From CAIWHR01 sp963816925 (GTDB lineage Bacteria; Pseudomonadota; Gammaproteobacteria; Burkholderiales; Casimicrobiaceae): DNA of 64,000 nucleotides. The stretch lies in assembly GCA_963816925.1 (NCBI GenBank), contig CAWFMY010000001.1, forward strand, positions 372,001 through 436,000, in the 5' to 3' direction. The notes under the pieces are model-generated. The model was not told where the DNA came from and did no database searches. It was given only the letters and a program-made list of their open reading frames with translations. Below are positions 1 through 9,971 of this stretch, piece by piece. Each line of letters starts with the position of its first letter. Positions within the stretch are counted from its first letter, which is position 1. A program made the translations under genes and the position numbers.

Positions 1-400
1 TGCTGGATGCGAACGCCGTTGGTACCGCCCTGGCCGCTGATCTGGAGTCCGCGCATATACACCGGCCCGCCCCCGCCCGGGATATTGACGACGATGCCGT
101 CGACTTGCGCGCCATTGACCGAGACGCCCGCGTAGACACCGCTCGGCACGATGATCGAAATGGGCTTGTCGATGACGACCGGGCCATAGCCGGCCGAATC
201 CAGCGTCACGATGTCGCCGCCGTTGTTCGTGAGCGGGATCGCTGCGCTAAAGCTGCGACACGGCGCAGTCAGAGCTGCACGGATTCGTGTCGGCAGCCCG
301 TCGACGCGACGAACGTGCGCTGAGCGGTGGCGGCGGCGCCGGCCGCGAATACGATCGCGGCCGCAGAAACGACGAAACGACAAATGCCGATGGCTTGCAT
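1..400 (-). CDS. secreted right-handed beta-helix protein, N-terminal part (cut by window edge)
   Basis: The start is the ATG at 400, followed by a signal peptide (MQAIGICRFVV... to about residue 27) and then QRTFVASTG. After allowing for two frame breaks (about 299 and 274), the reading continues as ADTNPCS-LTAPCRSFSAAIPL, then GGDIVTLDSAGYGPVVIDKPISI, out of the window at base 1. The same sequence plan, including the paired Cys motif NPCS/PCRSF and DSAGYGPV, occurs in the complete protein at 20609-21745, so this is a paralogue of an exported beta-helix family. The function is unknown; surface or extracellular location is inferred from the signal peptide. As read, the gene is interrupted, either by sequence error or as a young pseudogene. 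Confidence 0.7.
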
Positions 401-511
401 TGACCTTCTCCCTGTTGGTTGCTGTCCCGCATTACCCGACCGGGGATTGCCGCTCCGCCGTGCGGGTGTACCCCCCGTTTCTTGCCGGCAGCGTTCCCCA
501 CTCGTTTGCCT

Positions 512-2737
512 TCAAATCATCTTCAATGCCGCCTGCACCTTGTCCGGCGTGAACGGGATCGAGCGCACGCGCGCTCCCGTCGCGTTGTAGATGGCGTTGG
601 CGATCGCCGCCGGCACCACCGCCGCCGTCGGCTCGCCCGCGCCCCACGGCTTTTCGCTCTGCCGCTCCATCAGCTTGATCGCGACGTCGGGCACATCGGG
701 AAAGCGCAGGATCGGATAGGTGGCCCAGTCGACGCTCGTCACGCGCGAGCGGTCGAACTTGAGCTCCTCGATCAATGTCCTGCTGACCGTCTGCACGACG
801 TTGCCTTCGATCTGGTTGCGCAGGCCGTCCGGGTTGATGATCTGCCCGCAATCGTGCGCGACGTGAAATTTGACCACGCGGACCTTGCCGGTCGAAAGGT
901 CGACTTCCACGTCGGCCACCGCGCCCACGTACGTGCGCACGAGCTCGTACTTGACGTACGCGAGACCGCGTCCGCGGGCGACGTTGCCGCTCACCTCGGC
1001 ACGTGCCTTCCGCGGCTTCCAGTCGGACAGCGCTCCCAGCGCCTGCAGCAGTTCCGCGCCGCGCGGGTCTTTCATGTTCTTCAGGCGAAATTCGAGAGGA
1101 TCGGCGCCGGTCGCCACCACGATCTCGTCGATGAAGCACTCGTTGCCGTAGGTGTTCTGCATCCGTCCCGGCGTGCGGATCCATGACGGGCGGAACGGCG
1201 TTTCGGCGAGCCAGTGCGCCGTCGCGCGGATGTTCGGAAACGTGTACGGGATCCCGAGGGACGCCTGGATGTTCCCCGGATGCGACGGGTCCGTCGGCAG
1301 GCCGGCGAGTTCCGCAGGGAGCAAGGCGACCGCGATGTCCTTCGGCCGCTCCGGGATGAAGACCTCGGACTGCCAGCCGACGACGTTGCCCTGCGCGTCG
1401 AGCGCCGCCTTGTAGTCGAACAGCGTCGGCGGACCTTTCGGATCCCAGCCGTGCTCGTCCTCGCGCATCCACTGCACGCGCACGGGCAGGCCGGTTTCCT
1501 TCGCGATCAGCGCGGCGTCGGCGGCCGCGTCTTCGTGCCCGTTACGGCCGTAGCAGCCGGCGCCCTCGATGTAGATGCAGCGAACGTCGTCGGGCTTCAT
1601 CCCGAGCATCATGGCGATCTGCTTGCGCAGCAGATGCGTCTGCTGGGACGCGGTCCAGACCGTGAGCTTGCCGTCGGCGAATTCGGCGACCGCGCACGAT
1701 GGCCCGATCGACCCGTGCGTGTGGATCGCGAAGTTGTAGCTTGCCGAGACGATCTTCGCGTCGGGGGTCTTCAACGCCTCGGATGCGTCGCCCACCTTCT
1801 GCAGGTCCTCGTCCTTGGCGACCTTCGAGTTGCGCACGTGCTCCCACAATTTCGCCTGGTCGGGCAGGCCGGCCCAATCGGACCACTTGGTGTCGATGGC
1901 GCGGGACGCCGCGATCGCCGCCCACTCCGAGCGTCCGAGGACCGCGATGAAGTTGCCTTTCTTGATCGGGCCGACGTAGCCGGGGATCTTGTGGCAGTCG
2001 AAGTCGTTCCACGACATCAGCGTCGCCTTCATCCCGGCGGGCCGGATCACGCGCGCATGCAGCATGCCCTTGCGCCGGAAATCCTGCATGTAGGTGAAGC
2101 GCCCGCTCACCTTGTCCGGAATGTCGAGCCGCGCAACCGACGTGCCGACGATGGTGTAATCCTTCGGATCCTTGGTCGGGGCCTTGGCGTCGACCGCGAG
2201 GCGGAAATCCTTGCCCCCGATGAGCATCGCATAGTCGACGCCCTTGCCGCCCGTCTTCGGGCCGACGACGCCGTCCTTGACGACGACGGCGTCCTTGTCG
2301 AGGCCGAGCTTCGCCGCACCTTCCGCCAGCAGCGCCTGGCGTGCCGTCGCCGCCGCCTGCCGGATCTGCATTCCACCGTTCTGGATCGACAGGCTGCCGA
2401 ACGTGACCCCCTGGTCCGGCGTCAGCGACGTGTCGCCCTGGATCACGGTGACGCGATTGAGCGGCACCGAGAGCTCTTCGGCCGCGATCTGCGCCATCGC
2501 GGTCCGGATGCCGGTGCCAAGATCGACCTTGCCCGAATACACGGTGACGTTGCCCTTGGCGTCGAGGCCGAGGAAGCCGTCGACCTGGTCGATCGCGACG
2601 CTCTTCGCAGGCGCGGCCTCGCCGGCCGCGTTCACGCTGCTCGCGCTCAAGGAGAACGTCACGACGAGCGCGCCGCCCGTCTTCAGGAAATCGCGCCGCG
2701 CGACGCTGGCCGGAGCTTCCGAAATGTGCGTAGTCAT
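512..2737 (-). CDS. molybdopterin-binding subunit of a periplasmic aldehyde/isoquinoline-type molybdenum hydroxylase
   Basis: This 741-residue protein is the large subunit of a two-subunit xanthine-oxidase-family hydroxylase, which oxidises aldehydes or N-heterocycles with water as oxygen donor. The N-terminus carries a twin-arginine signal (SVARRDFLKTGGAL), so the folded cofactor-loaded enzyme is probably exported to the periplasm. Family features seen are a GKVDLGTGIRTAMAQIAAEEL segment, HTHGSIGPSCAVAEF, the GCYGRNGHEDAAADAALIA cofactor segment, RTPGRMQNTYGNECFIDE, and a C-terminal GAGEPTAAVVPAAIANAI carrying the catalytic Glu of GEP. The single-polypeptide organisation without an FAD domain resembles IorB. 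The [2Fe-2S] partner lies 10 bp upstream. The ATG at 2737 was chosen because it puts the Tat motif near the N-terminus. The substrate cannot be read from sequence. Confidence 0.92.
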   Translation of the reverse strand: MTTHISEAPASVARRDFLKTGGALVVTFSLSASSVNAAGEAAPAKSVAIDQVDGFLGLDAKGNVTVYSGKVDLGTGIRTAMAQIAAEELSVPLNRVTVIQGDTSLTPDQGVTFGSLSIQNGGMQIRQAAATARQALLAEGAAKLGLDKDAVVVKDGVVGPKTGGKGVDYAMLIGGKDFRLAVDAKAPTKDPKDYTIVGTSVARLDIPDKVSGRFTYMQDFRRKGMLHARVIRPAGMKATLMSWNDFDCHKIPGYVGPIKKGNFIAVLGRSEWAAIAASRAIDTKWSDWAGLPDQAKLWEHVRNSKVAKDEDLQKVGDASEALKTPDAKIVSASYNFAIHTHGSIGPSCAVAEFADGKLTVWTASQQTHLLRKQIAMMLGMKPDDVRCIYIEGAGCYGRNGHEDAAADAALIAKETGLPVRVQWMREDEHGWDPKGPPTLFDYKAALDAQGNVVGWQSEVFIPERPKDIAVALLPAELAGLPTDPSHPGNIQASLGIPYTFPNIRATAHWLAETPFRPSWIRTPGRMQNTYGNECFIDEIVVATGADPLEFRLKNMKDPRGAELLQALGALSDWKPRKARAEVSGNVARGRGLAYVKYELVRTYVGAVADVEVDLSTGKVRVVKFHVAHDCGQIINPDGLRNQIEGNVVQTVSRTLIEELKFDRSRVTSVDWATYPILRFPDVPDVAIKLMERQSEKPWGAGEPTAAVVPAAIANAIYNATGARVRSIPFTPDKVQAALKMI

Positions 2738-2747
2738 GGCGGCCCCC

Positions 2748-3212
2748 TCAGGCGACGGTCCCGGACGCGCGCTTGATCGCGCGCACGATGCGCAGATGCG
2801 TGCCGCACCGGCACAGGTTGCCGGCGAGCGCCGCCTTGATCTCGTCATCGCTGGGCTTCTTGTTGGTTTCCAGCAACGCGGCGGCCTGCATGATCATGCC
2901 GTTGATGCAGTAGCCGCATTGCACCGCTTGTTCCTCGATGAACGCGGCCTGCAGCGGATGCGGCTTGCCCGGCGTGCCGAGGCCTTCCAGCGTCACCACC
3001 TTCTTGCCGGCAGCTGCGCCGACGGGCATCAGGCACGAACGCACGGCGTTGCCGTCGACATGAACCGTGCACGCGCCGCATTGCCCGAGCCCGCAGCCGA
3101 ATCGGGGGCCATGGAGCCCCAGGTTGTCGCGCAGTGCGTACAGGAGCGGCATCTGCGCATCGTCGGCGTCGATCGTTGTCGACTTGCCGTTGACGTTCAA
3201 CGTGATCTTCAT
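2748..3212 (-). CDS. [2Fe-2S] subunit of the molybdenum hydroxylase
   Basis: This 154-residue iron-sulfur subunit pairs with the molybdopterin subunit directly downstream. The N-terminal plant-type ferredoxin cluster ligands appear as GCGLGQCGAC with a further Cys in VRSC. The C-terminal four-helix cluster appears as QCGYCINGMIMQAAALL and LCRCGTHLRIVRAI. The subunit passes electrons from the Mo site to an acceptor, probably a periplasmic cytochrome as in IorAB-type enzymes. It has no export signal of its own, so it would be co-exported with the Tat-bearing large subunit. Start ATG at 3212; the gene is divergent from the ATPase at 3377, and the 164 bp between them must hold both promoters. Confidence 0.93.
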   Translation of the reverse strand: MKITLNVNGKSTTIDADDAQMPLLYALRDNLGLHGPRFGCGLGQCGACTVHVDGNAVRSCLMPVGAAAGKKVVTLEGLGTPGKPHPLQAAFIEEQAVQCGYCINGMIMQAAALLETNKKPSDDEIKAALAGNLCRCGTHLRIVRAIKRASGTVA

Positions 3213-3376
3213 GGCCGTACTCCTCCTCGTCGGAACCGGGGCTATTCTGGGCGTCGGGGGGCGGCTTGGGAAGGGTCCCGGCCCGGACGGCCGAGGCACA
3301 GGATAAGTAGTGGCCCTCGCCCCGGATTTCTGGCATGGTTGATGCATAGTTGCCCAGCACCGGAGGTCCAGCCGCC

Positions 3377-4336
3377 ATGGAACCTGTCATCCCGCTTGCC
3401 GGATTGCAGCCGATCTACTCCGTCGCCGACGTCAATCGGGCGGCGGGGGACAGCACGGCCAGGACCAACGAGGGACTGAAGGGCTGGTACGACCGCATGC
3501 GCATGCTCGGCGGGTCGCGCTACATCATCAAGCCGTCCACGCACAACGCCGTCGACGACCTCTACGACGCGTCGCCGAATTTCAGCACCGTGATCGACGA
3601 CCTGAAGAAGTTCCTCGCCCTCGCGATTTCCGGCAACGAGGCCGTGCAGTTCACGCCGATCCTGCTGCTCGGGGAGCCGGGCCTCGGCAAGACCTATTTC
3701 GCCAAGAAGCTCGCGCACGCGCTCGGCACCGGCTTCGAGTTCGTTTCGCTCTCGTCGCTCACCGCGGGCTGGGTGCTGACCGGCGCCTCGGCGCAATGGC
3801 ACAACGCGCGGCCGGGCAAGATCGCGCAGACGCTGATCGAAGGCGAGTACGCGAACCCCGTCGTCGTGCTGGACGAAGTGGACAAGTCCGGCGGCGACCA
3901 CCGCTACGATCCGATGGGCGCGCTCTACACGCTGCTCGAGCGCGACACGGCGCAGGATTTCAAGGACGAATACATCGACGTCGACATGGACGCCTCGCAC
4001 ATCCTGTGGGTCGCGACCGCCAACGACGAGACGACGATCCCCGACCCGATCCTCAACCGGATGAATGTCTACTCGATCGACCGCCCGGACGCCGAAGGTT
4101 CGCGGCGCATCGCGCTCTCGGTGTACCGTGAAATCCTCGACCAGCACCGCTGGCCGTTCCCGCCCGAGCCCGCGGAAGGCTTGCTCGACCGGCTCGCGAC
4201 GATTCCGCCGCGCGACATGAAGAAGCTGCTGCTCGACGCCTTCGGCACGGCGCAGCTGGCCGGACGCGACTGTCTCGTTCCCGAGGACATCGACGCGAAG
4301 AAGCTCTGCGGCCGCAAGGCGCGCGTCGGTTTCTGA
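3377..4336 (+). CDS. AAA+ ATPase, Lon/MoxR-like single domain
   Basis: A 319-residue cytoplasmic AAA+ ATPase. The Walker A motif GEPGLGKT is at residues 99-106, Walker B VVVLDEVDK at about 162-170, sensor 1 ATANDE at 213-218, and an arginine-finger type ILNRM near 225-229. The arrangement around the P-loop and the text IPDPILNRM resemble the ATPase module of Lon, but there is no Lon N-terminal domain and no Ser/Lys protease domain. It is therefore likely a remodelling ATPase rather than a protease. An in-frame TTG at 3350 would add nine residues; the ATG at 3377 is preferred. It ends 9 bp before the convergent methyltransferase. Its client is unknown. Confidence 0.85.
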   Translation: MEPVIPLAGLQPIYSVADVNRAAGDSTARTNEGLKGWYDRMRMLGGSRYIIKPSTHNAVDDLYDASPNFSTVIDDLKKFLALAISGNEAVQFTPILLLGEPGLGKTYFAKKLAHALGTGFEFVSLSSLTAGWVLTGASAQWHNARPGKIAQTLIEGEYANPVVVLDEVDKSGGDHRYDPMGALYTLLERDTAQDFKDEYIDVDMDASHILWVATANDETTIPDPILNRMNVYSIDRPDAEGSRRIALSVYREILDQHRWPFPPEPAEGLLDRLATIPPRDMKKLLLDAFGTAQLAGRDCLVPEDIDAKKLCGRKARVGF

Positions 4337-4345
4337 CCTCGACCG

Positions 4346-5173
4346 CTACGCGACAGGCTCGAACGTCCAGACCGCATAGCCGTCGCGCAGCTCGCGCAGG
4401 ATCGAGTTGAAGACCCAGCGCGGAATGCGCAGCGTCCCCGCCTCGATCGCGCGACCGACGATCGACGTCGAGCCCGCCGCCCTGTAGCCCGCCACTTCGA
4501 TCGCGGCGCGCGGATGCTCATCGGTCTCCGCCATCTCCGCGCCGAGCTTGCCGAGCTCCTTGCGCAGGCGGCCGCTGAACCGCCGGCGAAACGCGGGTGA
4601 CATCAGGTCGGCGACGAACCGTGCCCGCGGAAGAAAGGCATGCACGGTCGACGCGAGTGTCGTCAGCACATCGGGCGGAAGATACATGCTGACGCCTTCG
4701 AGCACGACGATGGCCTCGTCGTTGCCGGCGAGCGGGCCCAGGTGCTTCGCCAGCGGCTCCTTGTGGAAGTCGATCGGCCGGCGCGTCACGGGGTTCGGCG
4801 CGGTGCGCTCGGGCAGGCGCTCTTCCTTAAGCGCGAACAGCGCCGGATCGTCGAACTCCCACCAGCGGCCGCCGTTCAGCCGGAACGCGCGCGTGTCGAG
4901 GCCCGCGCCGACGAGGAAGATCCTTCGCCCCGGATCGTTTTCGATCGCATCCCGGAGCAGATCGTCGATCACGCGGTGCCGCGCGACGTTGCTCGCCGCC
5001 GGACCCTTGAAGCGCACGAGCGGCGCCATCCGCGATCGCACGACGTCGTCGACGAAGCGCGCGGCGTATTTGTCGTCGCAGACCGGCGCGTCGCTCAGCG
5101 CGTCCGCCGCGCGGAGCGCGCAACAGTAGAACGCGGTAAGGGCGATCTTGTTCGCCGACGCGGGCTTGGTCAT
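4346..5173 (-). CDS. class I SAM-dependent methyltransferase, LCMT/TcmP-like
   Basis: A 275-residue protein with the SAM-binding motif VGAGLDTRAFRL at about 88-99 and the EGVSMYLP motif near residue 151, both typical of the leucine carboxyl methyltransferase/TcmP group of O-methyltransferases. A probable substrate-pocket segment DKYAARFVDD lies near residue 34. The family methylates carboxyl or hydroxyl groups of small molecules; no partner enzyme nearby identifies the substrate. The ATG at 5173 gives a typical family N-terminus. No signal peptide, so cytoplasmic. Confidence 0.85.
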   Translation of the reverse strand: MTKPASANKIALTAFYCCALRAADALSDAPVCDDKYAARFVDDVVRSRMAPLVRFKGPAASNVARHRVIDDLLRDAIENDPGRRIFLVGAGLDTRAFRLNGGRWWEFDDPALFALKEERLPERTAPNPVTRRPIDFHKEPLAKHLGPLAGNDEAIVVLEGVSMYLPPDVLTTLASTVHAFLPRARFVADLMSPAFRRRFSGRLRKELGKLGAEMAETDEHPRAAIEVAGYRAAGSTSIVGRAIEAGTLRIPRWVFNSILRELRDGYAVWTFEPVA

Positions 5174-5278
5174 CGAACGGACTCCGAAGGCACGGGGGCC
5201 CGCCGCCATTCTGGCCCAAATGCCCTCGGCGACGCTACTTTTTGCCGGGGCGCGACGCGTGCGCCAGCGGATGTCGCG

Positions 5279-6610
5279 CTAACCCGTCGCGGCGAACAGC
5301 GTCCATTCGCCGTGGACGCCTCTGAGCTGACGCGCTCCGCGCGTTTCGAACGCGATACCGGAACCTGCGACCAGATCCCGTGTCGTGCTCGAGACCATCA
5401 CCTCGCCGGCCCTGGCTTCGGCCTGCACGCGCGACGCGATGTGCACCGCGATGCCGCCGATGTTGTCGCCCATCAATTCCACTTCGCCAGTGTGCAGCCC
5501 GGCGCGAACTTCGAGTCCGTGCGGTCGCATGGCGGCGGCAATGGCCAGCGCACATCGTATCGCGCGCCCGGGACCGTCGAAGCTCGCCATGATGCCGTCT
5601 CCCGCCGTGTTGGCTTCGCGACCGCGGAAACGCGCGAGTTCGCTGCGCACGACCCTGTAGTAGTCGGTCAGCCGCGCCTTCCACGCGCTGTCGCCAAGCG
5701 CGCTCAGTGTCCGTGTCGAATCGGCCACGTCGACGAACAGCACCGTCGCGAGCACCCGGTCGTCGACTTCCACCGAGCGGACGCCGGTGACGAAGCCTTC
5801 GATCTCGGCCAGCACTTTCTCGGGCGCGATCGCCATCATCGAGTGCGTGTTGCCGGGAAATTCGACAAACCGGGCGCCGGGAATGCGCCCTGCCATGTCG
5901 CGCGCAGCGTCGCATGGCGCAACCGGGTCCCCGGTTCGATTCATTACAAGCGTCGGGACCTTGATCGCACCCAGGATCGGCCGGATATCGATCTCCGAAT
6001 TCATCCGCTCGTACGCAGCGGCCGCCGACGGGCTTGCCGCTGCCCGTCCATAGCGCATGAAGGATTGAACGAATGCACTGTCGGCGTCGGGGCCGAGCCC
6101 CGCGCCCGGCCCGCGGATATACCACTCGGACGGCCAGTTGTCCTGCACGTCCTGGATCATCCGATCGGTATCCTCTCGCGACATGCCCCACGGGTGATCC
6201 TCGGTCGCGACCCAACGCGCCATGGCGCCCCATATGAGAAGAGCGCGCGTGCGTTCCGGATACGTCGCCGCGAACATCGATGCCATCGAGCCGCCTTCCG
6301 ACACGCCGAAGATAACGGCGGAGTCGATGCCGACGGCATCCATCACCGCACGGATGTCGTCGGTCCGCTGCTCGAGCGTGGCCATCGCCGTCGGACGGTC
6401 GGAGAGCCCCGTGCCGCGCTTGTCGAACCGGATGAGACGGAACATCGCGCTCAGGCGGCCGAAAAAATCCGCGCGCAGCGGAAATTCCCAGTCCATGTCG
6501 AGGTGCGACACCGTGCCCGGCGCGAGCACCATGGTGATCGGCGCGTCGCCCGTGACCTGGTAGGCGATGAGCACATCGGCGCTCTTTGCGTAGCGGGTTT
6601 CGGGCGTCAT
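5279..6610 (-). CDS. alpha/beta-hydrolase fused to a class III adenylate/guanylate cyclase domain
   Basis: A 443-residue two-domain protein. Residues about 1-275 are an alpha/beta hydrolase with nucleophile elbow GVSEGG (Ser104), the acid probably in NRTGDPV near 227, and the catalytic His in NTHSMM (His256). Residues about 285-443 are a class III nucleotide cyclase domain. It has two metal-binding Asp, in FVDVADST (Asp294) and AGDGIMASF (Asp338), then GLHTGEVE and a substrate region IAVHIASRV. This architecture is known among bacterial cyclases; it suggests that ligand binding or hydrolysis in the N-domain tunes second-messenger synthesis, which is inference. An in-frame TTG at 6619 would add MPL. 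No transmembrane segment is visible. Confidence 0.9.
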   Translation of the reverse strand: MTPETRYAKSADVLIAYQVTGDAPITMVLAPGTVSHLDMDWEFPLRADFFGRLSAMFRLIRFDKRGTGLSDRPTAMATLEQRTDDIRAVMDAVGIDSAVIFGVSEGGSMASMFAATYPERTRALLIWGAMARWVATEDHPWGMSREDTDRMIQDVQDNWPSEWYIRGPGAGLGPDADSAFVQSFMRYGRAAASPSAAAAYERMNSEIDIRPILGAIKVPTLVMNRTGDPVAPCDAARDMAGRIPGARFVEFPGNTHSMMAIAPEKVLAEIEGFVTGVRSVEVDDRVLATVLFVDVADSTRTLSALGDSAWKARLTDYYRVVRSELARFRGREANTAGDGIMASFDGPGRAIRCALAIAAAMRPHGLEVRAGLHTGEVELMGDNIGGIAVHIASRVQAEARAGEVMVSSTTRDLVAGSGIAFETRGARQLRGVHGEWTLFAATG

Positions 6611-6769
6611 GAGCGGCAACAGCGGTCGGTCGGAATTCGACGGGCCTCGATTATTGCACTTGGCCGCTGGCCGTTGCGGCTAAACTGTCGCAAAAAAAGG
6701 CATCCGTCCGGACCATCCGGATCCCACGACGGACCGGACGGTGGGCCAACACAACGAGGGAGGGAGATC

Positions 6770-7921
6770 ATGAAGTTTCCGGCAACGTTTGCGAAGGGAA
6801 TCACCGTGGCTGCGATGGCAACGCTCGTCGGCGGCGCACCGGCGCTGGCGGCGACATTCGTCTACGTCTCGAATGCCGAAGACGGCGACATCGGCATATA
6901 TCGAATGCAGGATACTGGAGAGCTGCAGCCCGGCCCCCGGGTGAAGGCGGCCAGCGTGGTGATGCCGATGACCGTGAGCCCCGATCGCCGCTTCCTGTAC
7001 GCGGCGTCGCGGTCCAAGCCCTTCATGGTGCATGCCTATTCCATCAGCCGCGACACGGGCGCACTGACGCTCATCGCGAGCTCGCCGCTGGCCGAGAGCT
7101 TCCCTTACATATCGCTCGACAAGACCGGGCGCTTTCTGCTCGGCGCGTCGTACGGCGGCAACCTCGTCAGCGTCAACGCGGTCGGCACCGATGGCCGCGT
7201 GTCCGCCGACCCGTTGCAGGTGATTCCCGTCGGACGCAACGCGCATTCGATCCGCGTCGACGAGAGCAACAAGTTCGTCTACGTTCCCACGCTCGGCAGC
7301 GACCAGGTCTTCCTGTTCACGTTCGACGCGCAAAACGGCAAGCTCGCGTCGAACACGCCGGCGGTCTATCTCGCTGGTGCCGGAACGGGACCGCGCCATT
7401 TCGTCACGTCCGGCGACAACATGTTCCTGTACCTGCTGAGCGAAATGGCGGGGACGGTCACGACCTTCGCCATCGACGGCAAGACGGGACTACTGACGCA
7501 GGTGAGCTCGGTGTCCGGCGTGCCGCCCGACTCGAAGCTCGGCCCCGGCGCCGTCAGGGGCGCTCCCGTACCGCCGGGAGGCCAGCCGCGCAACACCGAC
7601 AACGACATCTGGGCGGCCGATCTGCACCTGACGCCGAACGGCAAGTTCCTCTACGTCTCGGAGCGAACGAACAACACGCTGAGCGCGTTCGGCGTCGACG
7701 GCGCGACCGGCAAGCTCACCTATCTTTCGAGCGTGACCACCGAGCGCCAGCCGCGCGGATTCGCCATCGATCCCAAGGGCCGGTATCTCGTGGCCACGGG
7801 CGAAAAATCGGACACGATTTCCGTCTACGCCATCGACCCCGCGAGCGGCGCGCTCAAGTTCCTCGCCAAGTACCCGACCGGGAAGGGTTCGAACTGGGTC
7901 GAGATCGTCAGTTTCGACTGA
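6770..7921 (+). CDS. exported lactonase-family beta-propeller protein
   Basis: A 383-residue protein with a signal peptide (MKFPATFAKGITVAAMATLVGGAPALA). It is made of repeated propeller blades with the recurring signature G-x-FLYV-SxxxxN-TxSxFxxDxxTGxL, for example KFLYVSERTNNTLSAF and FVYVPTLGSDQVFLFTF. This is the 6-phosphogluconolactonase (Pgl)/YkgB-like fold. The export signal argues against a role in the cytosolic pentose-phosphate pathway; such exported members are usually called lactonase-family or YVTN-type proteins of unknown substrate. A strong Shine-Dalgarno sequence (GAGGGAGGGAG) precedes the ATG. Confidence 0.87.
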   Translation: MKFPATFAKGITVAAMATLVGGAPALAATFVYVSNAEDGDIGIYRMQDTGELQPGPRVKAASVVMPMTVSPDRRFLYAASRSKPFMVHAYSISRDTGALTLIASSPLAESFPYISLDKTGRFLLGASYGGNLVSVNAVGTDGRVSADPLQVIPVGRNAHSIRVDESNKFVYVPTLGSDQVFLFTFDAQNGKLASNTPAVYLAGAGTGPRHFVTSGDNMFLYLLSEMAGTVTTFAIDGKTGLLTQVSSVSGVPPDSKLGPGAVRGAPVPPGGQPRNTDNDIWAADLHLTPNGKFLYVSERTNNTLSAFGVDGATGKLTYLSSVTTERQPRGFAIDPKGRYLVATGEKSDTISVYAIDPASGALKFLAKYPTGKGSNWVEIVSFD

Positions 7922-7942
7922 CGTCGCGGCGGGCCGCGGCAA

Positions 7943-9849
7943 TTACCGATATCCCGCGGCCTGCAGTTCGAACAGCTCGGCATAGCGGCCGCCCGCCGCG
8001 AGCAGCTCGTCGTGCGTGCCGATCGCCTCCACCGTGCCGTCGGCAAGCACGACGATGCGATCGGCCATGCGCACGCTCGAGAAGCGGTGCGAGATCAGCA
8101 CGGCGGTCTTGCCGTGCGAAAGCTCCTTGAACCGCTGGAAGACCTCGAATTCGGAGCGCGCGTCGAGCGCCGCGGTCGGCTCGTCCAGGATCAGCACCTG
8201 CGCGTCGCGCATGTAGGCGCGCGCGATCGCGATCTTCTGCCATTCGCCGCCCGACAGGTCGATGCCGGTGCGAAAGCGCTTGCCGATCACCTGGTCATAA
8301 CCGTTCGGCAGCTTCGCGATGACCTCGTCGGCGAGGCTCCGCTGCGCCGCCTGCACGATCCGCGCGCGGTCGTCGCGCGCCTCGATGCGGCCGACCGCGA
8401 TGTTCTCCGCGGCGGTCAGGTGATAGCGGACGAAATCCTGGAAGATGACGCCGATGTTCGAGCGCAGCGCGAAGAGGTCGTACTCCCGGAGGTCGTGGCC
8501 GTCGAGCAGGATGCGGCCCTCGTCCGGGTCGTAGAGACGCGCAAGGAGCTTCACGAGCGTCGTCTTGCCGGCGCCGTTCTCGCCGACCAGCGCCAGCACC
8601 TCTCCGGCCTCCAGCGTGAAATCGAGGTGGCGCACGGCCCAGCGTTCGGCGCCCGGATAGCGGAAGCCGACGTTCTCGAACTTGAACCCTGCGCGAATCG
8701 GCGACGGAACGGGCCGCGCGTCCGGCGGCGACACGATCTCCGGCTGGATCTCGAAGAACGAAAACAGATCGTCGAGATACAGCGCCTGGCCCGCGACCTG
8801 CGAGAATCCCGTGAGCAGGCTTTCGAGCAGCGTGCGCAGGCGGCGGAACGACCCGGCGAGAAACGTGAGGTCGCCGATCGTGAACTCGCGGTGCAGCGTG
8901 CGCCACACGATGTACGCATAGGCGACGTAGTAGGCAATCGTTCCGATCGCCGTCAGCACGCTGCCGACACTCGCGCGCCGCTTCGCCAGAGCCCGGTTCG
9001 CCGCCAAAAAACTCGTTGCCAGCGCGCGGTAGCGATCGATCAGGAACGCGTTGAGGCCGAAGATCTTGACTTCCTTCGCCGTTTCCACGCTCGCGCCCGT
9101 CTGCCGCACGTAGTCGAGCTCGCGCCGCTCGGCCGTGCGCGCGTAATTGAGCGAGTAGGTCTGCGCGTTGAAGTGCGCCTCGCCGACGAACGCCGGCACG
9201 AGCGCAATCGCGAGCAGCACGATGAGCCACGGCGCGTAGACGACAAGGCCGGCGGCAAAGCTCACGATGGTCACCACGTCCTGCGCCTGCGCGAAGAGCT
9301 GGCCCATCAGCGTCATGCGCCCCGCCGCCTGCCGCCGGGCGCGCTCGAGGCGATCCTGCAGCTCGCTGTCCTCGAAATCCTCGAGGTCGAGCGTGGCCGC
9401 ATGCTGCATCAAGCGCAGGCTGGTCGCGTTGGAGAATTGCTCCGACAGCAGCGAATCGAAATAGGACACCGTGCGCCCGAGCACGTCCGACATGACGGCG
9501 AGCCCGAATTCGATCAGGAGCAGCCATCCGATCCGATCGAGCAGGCCGAGCGCGAACCATTCGCGCGACGTTGCCCGGCGCGTTCGCCGTTTGCGTGAGC
9601 ACGACGACTTCGTCGATGATGAGCTTGCCGACGTAGAGTGTTGCGACCGGCAGCAGCGCGCGGACCAGGCGCAGCAGGCACTGGACGAGCGTGAGCGCCG
9701 GATTGGTTTCCCAGACGAGCTTGAGGAAGGGCGGCAGGTTCCGGAGCGCGCCGACCCGCTCGCGCAGCGACTTCGGCGCGGGCCCGAGCGGGCGATCCGC
9801 GGGCGGGCGCTGCGGGCGCGCGATCACCCATCGAGTAGTGCTTCGGCAT
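7943..9849 (-). CDS. ABC exporter, fused membrane and ATPase domains
   Basis: After correction of two frame breaks (about 9829 and 9566) this is a 634-residue half-transporter. A six-helix type-1 exporter membrane domain (about residues 30-340) is followed by an ATPase with Walker A GENGAGKTTLVKL, Q-loop FQDFVRYHLT, signature LSGGEWQKIAIAR, Walker B VLILDEPTAALD and H-loop SHR. It belongs to the ABC-B type exporters, which act as dimers and move lipids, peptides or drugs out across the inner membrane. The signature LSGGEWQK is common in bacteriocin- and lipid-type exporters. No accessory genes are adjacent, so the cargo is unknown. The uncorrected sequence would give a protein starting inside the membrane domain. 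The start ATG at 9849 is less certain because of the break just after it. Confidence 0.85.
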
Positions 9850-9971
9850 GTCGCCATTGTGCCGGTTCGGGGGTGGGCGCCCCACGCACCGACCGGCTCG
9901 CCCACGCCGATTTACTTGTGGGCCACCGCTTGTCCAACGCTTGCTGGCACAAAAGTTGCTGTGTGCGGTGA

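Noticed and set aside
4640..6769. Long plus-strand open frame reading into the lactonase gene
   Set aside because: It is antisense to the methyltransferase and hydrolase-cyclase genes, is rich in Arg/His/Val from GC-rich shadow coding, and has no ribosome-binding site. The lactonase signal peptide at 6770 is the true start.
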